This document shows positions 1-7,239 of a stretch of DNA of 64,000 bases, one piece after another; the first letter of the stretch is position 1; each line of letters opens with the position of its first letter. A program made the translations under genes and the position numbers. The notes beneath the pieces are model-generated. The model made no database searches, was not told where the DNA came from, and worked only from the letters and a program-made list of their open reading frames with translations. The DNA comes from Giardia muris (Eukaryota; Fornicata; Diplomonadida; Hexamitidae). The DNA lies in contig CM016926.1 of the NCBI GenBank assembly GCA_006247105.1, forward strand, positions 186,001 to 250,000, read 5' to 3'.

Positions 1-21
1 AACACTTTCACTCGTCGGAAC

Positions 22-657
22 ATGACTTGGACGAAGCTTGGCTCGGAGGAGAAGAACAAGCTCCCTATCGACATCCATGCTATGTCTCGTTGCCCCGACT
101 TCTATTTTGCGGTTGAGAACTACATCATCCCATTTCTCAGAGATTATCCCGATTTCCTTGACTTCGTTAGCCTCAAGTACGTTGGGTTGGCCGAACGACA
201 TTCACGTTATCCAATTGGTGGGAGGTCGAAGCATGGCTTGCAGGAGGTCGAAGGAGATAAGCAATTGATGTGCCTCCAGGAGCACGTGGACACTTTATCA
301 TTTTACAGAGTTGTTAGCTGTGTGTTGGGGAAGGGAAGGGAGCACGCCCTTCCGACATATATGGAAGTATGCCTCGAGGAAGTCCTCGCTAACGACAAGA
401 TCGTCAACTCGATCCTTCGCTGCAGTCAGGACGACTTCGGTCTCGCTCTCATGCAGCAGGCTAACGAAATTTCAAAGAGGCGTGGCTCAATCAGCTCGCC
501 GGACATCTTCGTCGCAGACAAGCTCGAGTACTCTGGGACGGGAGAGTGGCAGCAGTTCGACAGCGTCAAGGGTTTTGCTGAGCGTATTTGTCAGGCATAC
601 CAACGCGAGATGCATAGCCTGCCAGAGGCTTGCAATGAGGTCGTCGGCAAGGTATAG
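22..657 (+). CDS. GILT-like thioredoxin-fold protein, possibly 5' partial
   Basis: This 211-residue frame resembles gamma-interferon-inducible lysosomal thiol reductase (GILT). The string HAMSRCPDF at residues 19-27 sits where GILT has its CxxC active site. The later SKHGLQEVEG...MCLQE stretch resembles the GILT signature that ends in a HG..C.G..LQ.C pattern. The second active-site cysteine is Phe27, so a classical dithiol reductase is unlikely; a monothiol or non-catalytic role is inferred. No signal peptide follows the ATG at 22, but the frame is open to base 1, so the real start and a secretory leader may lie outside the window. An AGTGAAT poly(A)-like signal lies about 17 bp after the stop. 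The identification is moderate. Confidence 0.5.
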   Translation: MTWTKLGSEEKNKLPIDIHAMSRCPDFYFAVENYIIPFLRDYPDFLDFVSLKYVGLAERHSRYPIGGRSKHGLQEVEGDKQLMCLQEHVDTLSFYRVVSCVLGKGREHALPTYMEVCLEEVLANDKIVNSILRCSQDDFGLALMQQANEISKRRGSISSPDIFVADKLEYSGTGEWQQFDSVKGFAERICQAYQREMHSLPEACNEVVGKV

Positions 658-686
658 CGGCTGGCCGAAGTAGTGAATCTTTCTCT

Positions 687-1268
687 CTATTGGCCTGGTG
701 CCTCTGCCGCATCGGCATCTGCTCTCTTCAGGAGGTTCCAGACCGAAGACCGAGAGATCTTGAAGTCGAACTCCTCCTTGAGTTTGTCAGTGATCATTTG
801 AATGGTGGCTCCATTGTCCCGCATCGAGACTATCCGCTTGAGAATTGTTTCGTTGACCCGCATTTGAATCGTTTGGCGAGTGGGCTTCGGGCGGGACCAG
901 CCGCCACCCTTCCGCGGCGTCTGGCGGTTCTCATATAGGTATACGCGCCAGATGGACTTGACGGTGGGAGTCTTGAGCCCTAGGGACTCCGCAATCTCCC
1001 GGAACGACAGGGTAGTCGTCTTCTTCAGTTCGATGATCTTATCCCTAGCCTCCTGAGGAACGCAGACCAACCGGCGCTCTGGGACGTTGGTGGACCTGCT
1101 GGACTGTGGGCCGGGCCCGACAACGGGTTCGGAGATACAGCTTTCCCCGTCGAGGCAGGACCATAGGTCGGCCATGTAGAACTCCGTCTGGCAGTAGAAC
1201 TCGTTCTCCGCGAGGATGGGCTCCGACGTGTCCTGGAACTCCTCGGTTTGGATGAACTCGCTGCTCAT
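687..1268 (-). CDS. Pax-like (paired-domain/Tc1-type) double-HTH DNA-binding protein
   Basis: The protein has 193 residues counted from the ATG at 1268, which follows GAATAAA, the usual A-rich initiator; an in-frame ATG at 1280 is also possible. Residues 1-65 are acidic and low complexity. Residues 72-110 form one helix-turn-helix (RDKIIELKK...SFREIAESLGLKTPTVKSIW). A basic linker follows (RKGGGWSRPKPTRQT). Residues 139-182 form a second HTH (ILKRIVSMRDNGATIQMITDKL). This is the paired-domain layout shared with Tc1/mariner transposase N-termini. There is no DDE catalytic domain, so it is a transcription factor or domesticated transposase rather than a transposon. Giardia Pax-like factors that act on encystation genes are known; orthology to one of them is inference. 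Confidence 0.7.
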   Translation of the reverse strand: MSSEFIQTEEFQDTSEPILAENEFYCQTEFYMADLWSCLDGESCISEPVVGPGPQSSRSTNVPERRLVCVPQEARDKIIELKKTTTLSFREIAESLGLKTPTVKSIWRVYLYENRQTPRKGGGWSRPKPTRQTIQMRVNETILKRIVSMRDNGATIQMITDKLKEEFDFKISRSSVWNLLKRADADAAEAPGQ

Positions 1269-1280
1269 TTTATTCTCCAT
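1269..1280. promoter_or_regulatory. 12-bp bidirectional promoter between the Pax-like gene and FAD synthetase
   Basis: TTTATTCTCCAT lies between the two divergent start codons. Read on the minus strand it gives ATGGAGAATAAA before the Pax-like ATG. There is room only for an A/T-rich initiator, as expected for diplomonad promoters with very short 5' leaders. If the ATG at 1280 is used instead, the two start codons abut with no base between them. Confidence 0.5.
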
Positions 1281-2255
1281 ATGGTATTCATCTCCTTGAG
1301 TACTGATCCGACAGAAGATGGGACGGAGAGGCTCGTCCCAGCTCTAGAGACTCCGGTCGACGAAGCATTTAGCGACTGTCAACCCATCCTTTCATTGCTC
1401 GAGGAGGAGGGAAAGTTTTCTACACTTCTACGCGACTCTCTTTTAGCAATCCGCATGGCGATGCGCCTCTACGACTCCCTAGGCTTCAGCTTCAATGGGG
1501 GGAAGGATAATACAGTGGTTCTGCACTTGATTCGGGCTGCGTGTCTTCAAGCAGTACAAGAGGGTTTAGATGATCCTCTTACGCCATATCAAGTGTTCCG
1601 TCGGCACTTCCACTTATTCTATTTGCATACGGAGAAGCAGATGGATGAGCTCTGTCAATACCTCTTGAAGACTGAGAAGAGGTATGCACTTAATACAACA
1701 GTTTATGCCGGAAAAGACTTCCTACAATGCTTACTCCGTTATCATCAGGAACGGAAGCCTAACGCCGTCATTATGGGTATGAGATCGGTCGATCCAATGG
1801 GTCGCACCACTATCTTCTCTCCTTGCACTCCCGGTTGGCCTTCCTTCATCCGGGTTAATCCTATTCTTCCATGGTCGTTCGTGGACGTCTGGGACTTCAT
1901 CAAGCGCTTTCGGATCCAATACTGTCGGCTCTATGATCATGGTTATACAAGCTTAGGGTCTGCTTATTCCACTAGGAAACATCCCATGCTTCAAGATGGT
2001 AGCGTCATGCGCCTCCATACCTGGAGTCGCGCTCAAGACCCCATTTCCTCTAGAGTCGATGGTTCCACATCCTACTTGTCACAAGAGTCGGATTCAAATG
2101 CTTCACTTGTCATTGACGTTCTTGTTGAACGAGGCCTTACTCTTGAAGAGCTTCGAAGTAATGGGAGTGATGTTGATGTTGATGACTTGGAAGGTAGTGC
2201 TCCTGCAATCTACCTTCCAATCACAGCACATGAACGACAAAGCCGCATGAAGTGA
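1281..2255 (+). CDS. FAD synthetase (FMN adenylyltransferase, PAPS-reductase fold)
   Basis: The enzyme would transfer AMP from ATP to FMN to give FAD in the cytosol. The protein has 324 residues. SFNGGKDNTVVLHL is the PP-loop-type ATP site of eukaryotic FAD synthetases. MGMRSVDPMGR corresponds to the family GxRxxDPxG motif. RVNPILPWSFVDVWDF followed by YCRLYDHGYTSLGS matches the conserved flavin-site region. The N-terminal molybdopterin-binding-like domain of animal enzymes is absent, as in yeast FAD1. The start at 1281 was chosen because it is the first true ATG and directly faces the divergent Pax-like gene. Upstream in-frame codons would extend into that gene. Confidence 0.85.
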   Translation: MVFISLSTDPTEDGTERLVPALETPVDEAFSDCQPILSLLEEEGKFSTLLRDSLLAIRMAMRLYDSLGFSFNGGKDNTVVLHLIRAACLQAVQEGLDDPLTPYQVFRRHFHLFYLHTEKQMDELCQYLLKTEKRYALNTTVYAGKDFLQCLLRYHQERKPNAVIMGMRSVDPMGRTTIFSPCTPGWPSFIRVNPILPWSFVDVWDFIKRFRIQYCRLYDHGYTSLGSAYSTRKHPMLQDGSVMRLHTWSRAQDPISSRVDGSTSYLSQESDSNASLVIDVLVERGLTLEELRSNGSDVDVDDLEGSAPAIYLPITAHERQSRMK

Positions 2256-2341
2256 GAGACCCCACGCTGACTGTTGATCTAGCTTCATCCCCAGGTCATT
2301 ACTCCTTAGGAGGTTCTGCTAAATAAGAACTCCTCTCGAAA

Positions 2342-5300
2342 ATGTTATCGACAGCCTTCCTCTTCAAACGGATCCTCTTCAGTGAGTCCGGAGAGGCCGC
2401 CACACACCTCGCCTGGAATAAATACGACCGGCACCTGGTGGCAGGAGGCTCTGCTGGAACTATCCGGCTAATGCTCATTGAGGTCGTCGTTGGAGAAGCG
2501 AAATCTCGTCGGTTGCAAGTGACCTTCGATAAGAAGCTGGAACTCCACGGGAACAATGCCATCACCACGCTCTCCTGGAACGAGAATGATTCACGTTTCA
2601 CGTCTGGGGATATCCATGGAGATGTCATCGTTTCTGGTTTTGCTGATGGTAGATGGACAAAGGACGTGATCAATTCGCCTGGGAAGTTGCCCGTTGTTTC
2701 TGCGATCTGGTCTCCTGACTCCTCAAAACTTCTCATGGTATATGAGAACGGTGCCATCGTCCTTGGAACTGCCTCCGGCCATAAGATATACTCTGGGACG
2801 CTCAAGCAGCAGAGTGCCCCGAGGTTTGCTTTCATCTCGGACACACGCCTCGATCAATTCATAGTAGGTTGGGATTATCTCATTCGTTGTTACGATTACG
2901 ATGGAAAGGAGAGGTGGAAGCTTACTCCACCACCCTCGGCGACGGCCCCGGACTCCTTTGTCTATGGCTGTTGGGGTCAAGTTGATCAGATGCATCAGGC
3001 ACAAGCTCTCAGCCCTACTCGACAATTCATGAGTGAGAACTTTACGGTTTTTAGTGAGGGATCACAGGCGCCCATGGACCCATCTTTAATAGTGGTAACG
3101 ACAAACGGTGTCTTGTGTGTCTATCATGCGGCCACTGGGACGCTTCTAGGTTCAACACAGATGCATATTGTCCCAAAGTATGTGCAGGTTGCCCCAAGTG
3201 GACACTTTGTTGCAGTCTCCGGGCATGTACATAGTGCAGATTCTAGTATAGGGCTCAAGTCCCTTCTTCATACATTAAAAGCTACTAAGGACTCGCTCCA
3301 GAAAGACATGACGGCAGTTGTCCTGCTTTATCGCCTGTCCGATCTTGAGCTTGCCGCCGCCGTCCGCGTCCCCGAGGTTGTTGCCACCTCTTGTGTCTGG
3401 GATGACTCTAGCTTACAATTCGCAATAGCCGCTGGGTCCTCAATCTATATTGGGAACCTTCGCCCATCATATCGTCAACTTCTCATGCCTGACGGAACAA
3501 TCGTCTTTACGGTGGGTGGATCCCTCGTGAAAAACACTTGCCTTGCCAGCTCTCTTCACACCTCGCAAGCAAACGAACGCCATGAGCTTATCGAGGCGGA
3601 GGTTCGTCGAGGTGACGAGACGCTCGTGTTCTGGAAGCCTGGACTTCAGACTCCTCATCAACGCTGGCCATCAGACTTAATAGGCATTGTTGGTTGTGGT
3701 ATGTATGTGGGAGTTCTAACTGCCTCTGGGACTCTGGAGAAGAAGCGGACGCAGATTTCCTTCTATTCAAGTGTCGGGGCTCCAGCCTTCTCAGCAGAAC
3801 TAGCATACGTCCCCTACTATTACGCAGGATCCTCGCTATATATGGTTTGTGCCAGCAATAGTCGTGTCTCCATCCTTGATATCCGTTACCTTTCCGGTGA
3901 GGCCTCAACACAAAGCAGATATCATCCAATTTACGAATGGCATGTAGATTTGCAGCCGGATGCAGAGGATAGAGAACTACACGTTGCCCGTCTCACGGTA
4001 AAGAACCCCGTGGTGGCAGTTGCGATTAGTGACTCCCGTCTCTTTATCGCTCGGGATACAGAGCAGATATACTGCTACGACCTTCCATCTATAGAGTTAT
4101 CAGAGACGATTGCGGGGAACTCGTCCATCCAGACCATGTATTCCAATTGCGCCGGAACCATTCTAGGCTGTATCCATACCGATGGCTCATTGGTCTTCTA
4201 TTACACGAAACGATATTACTCGGAGGAGCTTTTCAACAAGTATGCACCCCTTCCACAAAAGAACCAGACCACCACCGAGGTGAAGGCTCCAAAGGTCACC
4301 AATACAAAGCAGAGCAATACGGCTGCTGCCGCGTTGGGCTTCGATGATGGCGAGGATGCCACCATAGATGGCACCGCCGTCCAATCGGTTCTTCCCCTCC
4401 TCATAAAGCCCGAGACGACAGAACCGAGGAATGCGAAGAAGTGCATAGTCCCTCCCTACGAGATGGCGATGGCCGACGTCTGGGGCTTAGTCTTCAGTGG
4501 CACAGACCCCTCTCTCGCCGCCGTCGCAACGCGTCACAAAATCATTGTCATCCATCTAGATACTCAGAATAACGAGGACGCGATCTTCAGCTCCGCACAC
4601 TTGCTTGGGTTCAGCGATCTCTACTTGATTACTGCGTATCTTGATGATTACGCCCATGGGATCTGTGGGGCGGAAGGCGCGTATCAGCAACTCGAGACCC
4701 AACGCCTTCGCGAACTGGCCGAGGCAATGTATGGCCCGGGGCGTAGCCTACAAAGAGGTCGCCAGGGTGTGAGTATTGCAAACGATGGGTGCTTGGATAC
4801 AAACCTAATCGCGCTTACGAGTACGAAAAAGCAGACAACTCCCGTACCGCGCCAAATAGCGGTTCGCCCGACCAAGGATGCTCCGGTTGAGACAGTTATT
4901 GACTACGATGACCCTCATGAAGGTAGAGATGCCAATTCTACTATCGACCTTCCTTCAGCAGTTGCATACGCTCAAAAGCACCCCTCGGTACACCTATATC
5001 GTATCGTTGCGGAGGCGAGTCTTCTAGCTTTAGATCTCGAGGTCGCAAGTTACTTCTATATCCGCGCGGGAGACTATGTATCTTACCACTTCTGTGAGTC
5101 AATTTCACAGCTGGGGTCTGAAGAGCAAAAGAAGGCCGAGGTCCTTTCTTTCCTCGGAGACTTTTCCGCCTCTGAGAATATATACCAGAAGGTTCTGGGA
5201 AGGCCTGATTTGGTCATCCGATCTCAGAAGGACCTCCAGATGTGGTCGCGGATCTTGGTTGAGGCACAACAGAGCGCAGTCCCTGGGAAGACTCTTCTTG

Positions 5301-6694
5301 TTGACGATAACCTCCTGGCGGAGGCTAACCGTGCCAAGGGACGCTACTACGAACGGCACCAGCAGTACACTGAGGCAATCCATCACCTTAAGCACTCTGG
5401 AGACAAGAATCTCTACATTGATGCTCTCTTTGCCGGAGGGCGCTACTCGGAGCTCCGCAAGTTAGCTCTCGGCCTTCCCGAGGAAGAGTCCGTGCGCAAA
5501 GTGGCGCTTGTTCTTGCACGGCTAGGCGATGTTGAGGGGGCAGTGGATGCGTTACTACGCGCCGGTGATCCTCGACGTGCCATCCTCGTCTGTACTCAAT
5601 TAAAGCGTCTTGACCTCGCCGTTGATATTGCAACGGAGCGCAACATGCTTGGGATGATCCAAAAGGACCTCAGCAACTACCTACGACAGCTTCTCGACGC
5701 CCAAGATGACCGAGCGGCACTAGACCTTCTCCGTCGTACAAGTTGCGGGGAGATGGCCGCCTCCATTATCATCAATGTGGCCGAGCGCGACCTTGAGATC
5801 CTGTTCAGTGAGCGACGTTTTCCGCTGATCCCAGGTGCATTCCATCGCATCCGTCGGATCATTGTCCTCGCTGGGAAGGAGGCTGCGTATGTGCAACGCC
5901 AAGCGGCTAAGAAGGAGTTTGTCATGAGCATGGCACCGGATGATCAACTTCTTACGGGGAAGGCGACAGAAGTCGCCCTTAACAACTTTCTTAAGGAAAG
6001 TGATGACGAGGGGGCCAAAAAGACACAACCCGATAGTGCTCGAGAGACGATCGAAGCAACCGTCGGAAATATCTCTGCGGACCTGGGAGTCATAGCAACA
6101 AGAACACGCCCACTTTCCATGATCTGGAGGCTTGCGCGCCAGACCCGTCTCATTGTCCTCTCATCATACATGCTGCACATTGGAAACCCAGACCGTGCGA
6201 TTTGGCCTGCGTTGGAAGCGAGTGACTACTACCGTTCACAGAATGGGGTAGTATGCACCGACATCTGTTCTCAATACCTCAGCCGAATTGCACTCCCAAT
6301 CGGGATTCAAGCACTACTTCTTACCGGAGATTATCAACTTGCTTCCAATCTTCTAGAAATCATGGAGGCTGATAGCTCATTGACACCTGCAGAGCGTGAC
6401 CAACTAGAGCAACTTGCGGTTGACCTTTTCAGTAGAGTTGATATTGAGGCAGATAGCGCCACTCCTTGTGAGGGCGCGACTTTGACGTGTGCCCGCTGTT
6501 CAAAGGTGCTTTCTCCGTATTGTGGGACCTGTAGCTGTGGTTGGGAAGCTCCTATCTGCATGCGGACTGGACATCCAATTAAGCTAGCACACATGGATCG
6601 GACCAAGCGTTGTTCGACCTGTGGAAGCCTATCAACGTTAGGAAAGGCGGAACTAGCTGTCTGCCCTCTTTGCCACGAGCCGTATGCTAACTAG
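2342..6694 (+). CDS. IFT121: Intraflagellar transport protein IFT121 (WDR35), IFT-A complex
   Basis: This 1450-residue protein would be part of the IFT-A coat for retrograde flagellar transport. The N-terminal propeller region holds the WDR35-like run of ITTLSWNENDSRFTSGDIHG, then WTKDVINS...PVVSAIWSPDSSKLLMVYENGAIVLGTASGHKI, which matches WDR35 order and spacing. A second propeller follows to about residue 680. Then comes an alpha-solenoid with TPR-like repeats (for example AEANRAKGRYYERHQQYTEA), and a cysteine-rich zinc-binding tail from about 1383 (CARCSKVL, CGTCSCGW, CSTCG, CPLCHEPY). The start follows CTCGAAA. An AGTAAA signal lies at 6707-6712, and the stop overlaps that of the convergent gene at 6691. 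Confidence 0.85.
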   Translation: MLSTAFLFKRILFSESGEAATHLAWNKYDRHLVAGGSAGTIRLMLIEVVVGEAKSRRLQVTFDKKLELHGNNAITTLSWNENDSRFTSGDIHGDVIVSGFADGRWTKDVINSPGKLPVVSAIWSPDSSKLLMVYENGAIVLGTASGHKIYSGTLKQQSAPRFAFISDTRLDQFIVGWDYLIRCYDYDGKERWKLTPPPSATAPDSFVYGCWGQVDQMHQAQALSPTRQFMSENFTVFSEGSQAPMDPSLIVVTTNGVLCVYHAATGTLLGSTQMHIVPKYVQVAPSGHFVAVSGHVHSADSSIGLKSLLHTLKATKDSLQKDMTAVVLLYRLSDLELAAAVRVPEVVATSCVWDDSSLQFAIAAGSSIYIGNLRPSYRQLLMPDGTIVFTVGGSLVKNTCLASSLHTSQANERHELIEAEVRRGDETLVFWKPGLQTPHQRWPSDLIGIVGCGMYVGVLTASGTLEKKRTQISFYSSVGAPAFSAELAYVPYYYAGSSLYMVCASNSRVSILDIRYLSGEASTQSRYHPIYEWHVDLQPDAEDRELHVARLTVKNPVVAVAISDSRLFIARDTEQIYCYDLPSIELSETIAGNSSIQTMYSNCAGTILGCIHTDGSLVFYYTKRYYSEELFNKYAPLPQKNQTTTEVKAPKVTNTKQSNTAAAALGFDDGEDATIDGTAVQSVLPLLIKPETTEPRNAKKCIVPPYEMAMADVWGLVFSGTDPSLAAVATRHKIIVIHLDTQNNEDAIFSSAHLLGFSDLYLITAYLDDYAHGICGAEGAYQQLETQRLRELAEAMYGPGRSLQRGRQGVSIANDGCLDTNLIALTSTKKQTTPVPRQIAVRPTKDAPVETVIDYDDPHEGRDANSTIDLPSAVAYAQKHPSVHLYRIVAEASLLALDLEVASYFYIRAGDYVSYHFCESISQLGSEEQKKAEVLSFLGDFSASENIYQKVLGRPDLVIRSQKDLQMWSRILVEAQQSAVPGKTLLVDDNLLAEANRAKGRYYERHQQYTEAIHHLKHSGDKNLYIDALFAGGRYSELRKLALGLPEEESVRKVALVLARLGDVEGAVDALLRAGDPRRAILVCTQLKRLDLAVDIATERNMLGMIQKDLSNYLRQLLDAQDDRAALDLLRRTSCGEMAASIIINVAERDLEILFSERRFPLIPGAFHRIRRIIVLAGKEAAYVQRQAAKKEFVMSMAPDDQLLTGKATEVALNNFLKESDDEGAKKTQPDSARETIEATVGNISADLGVIATRTRPLSMIWRLARQTRLIVLSSYMLHIGNPDRAIWPALEASDYYRSQNGVVCTDICSQYLSRIALPIGIQALLLTGDYQLASNLLEIMEADSSLTPAERDQLEQLAVDLFSRVDIEADSATPCEGATLTCARCSKVLSPYCGTCSCGWEAPICMRTGHPIKLAHMDRTKRCSTCGSLSTLGKAELAVCPLCHEPYAN

Positions 6695-7008
6695 ACGGGA
6701 CGTTTCAGTAAATCGGAGGCTGTAGCTTGGCTAGCCGAAAGGTGACATATGATTGTTGGGGTGGAGACGATAGTATTCCCAAAGAGTGTGAGCTCGTCGG
6801 TCAACGGTTGCTCAAGACGAACTGTGATGATGTTGGGACCGACAATGATCGAAATGGGATGGGATGGAATGCGTAGCCCAGTAGTGGCCTTGACGGCTTT
6901 CGCGTAGATATACTGGAGGTTCCGGATGACGAACTCCGCGAACTCGTCCTCGGGGACACGAAACTCCGCATACCCGAGTTCTCCCATATCTCTGACGACC
7001 ACTGTCAT
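6691..7008 (-). CDS. Small conserved-looking protein, function unknown
   Basis: The protein has 105 residues. The ATG at 7008 follows GAGGTAAAGTTGAATA, an A-rich initiator that also contains the stop of the upstream gene (10 nt away). The sequence begins with an MTVVVRD strand, followed by a helix (EFAEFVIRNLQYIYAKAVKA) and then two strands ending near VRLEQPLTDELTLFGNTI. That order is compatible with a small beta-grasp or ubiquitin-like fold, but this is weak inference. No signal peptide or membrane segment is seen. Its TAG overlaps the IFT121 TAG in the shared CTAG. Confidence 0.6.
   Translation of the reverse strand: MTVVVRDMGELGYAEFRVPEDEFAEFVIRNLQYIYAKAVKATTGLRIPSHPISIIVGPNIITVRLEQPLTDELTLFGNTIVSTPTIICHLSASQATASDLLKRPV
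6707..6712 (+). terminator. AGTAAA poly(A) signal of the IFT121 gene
   Basis: AGTAAAT begins 12 bp after the stop codon, matching the poly(A) signal of Giardia. It lies inside the 3' end of the convergent gene, so the two transcripts must overlap at their 3' ends. Confidence 0.6.
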
Positions 7009-7017
7009 TATTCAACT

Positions 7018-7239
7018 TTACCTCTTCCTCCGAACCGTGGTGCTCTTCTTTTGCTCAAGCCTACGCTTAATAGCCTCGATTCCATCTTGGTCGCGGACGA
7101 TGATGGTCTCATCGTCAAGGACAAGGATCTGTTGCTGCCCCCTACTCACGAAGCACACGTCGGCGGGCGCGAGGCGTGCGAGTAGTCGATGATCCACGTC
7201 GCGCTTTATGAGTTGCTTCGCTAGGCCCTCCTGGAACAT
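7018..7239 (-). CDS. Small basic protein overlapping the ankyrin pseudokinase 3' end
   Basis: This 73-residue frame starts at 7239 after GGGAAAAACG, a good A-rich initiator, and ends 9 nt before the next start at 7008. The sequence has a helical N-terminus, then strands (ADVCFVSRGQQQILVLDDETIIVRD), then a basic tail (RRLEQKKSTTVRRKR). Its first 98 nt overlap the coding region of the upstream ankyrin gene in another frame. The balanced composition and well-placed initiator favour a real gene. No family was recognised. Confidence 0.5.
   Translation of the reverse strand: MFQEGLAKQLIKRDVDHRLLARLAPADVCFVSRGQQQILVLDDETIIVRDQDGIEAIKRRLEQKKSTTVRRKR

Noticed and set aside
687..1268. Possible Tc1/mariner transposon
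   Set aside because: Only the DNA-binding half is present, with no DDE domain and no terminal inverted repeats seen.
1248..1280. Upstream extension of FAD synthetase
   Set aside because: It begins with a non-ATG codon and overlaps the divergent Pax-like gene; homology starts later.
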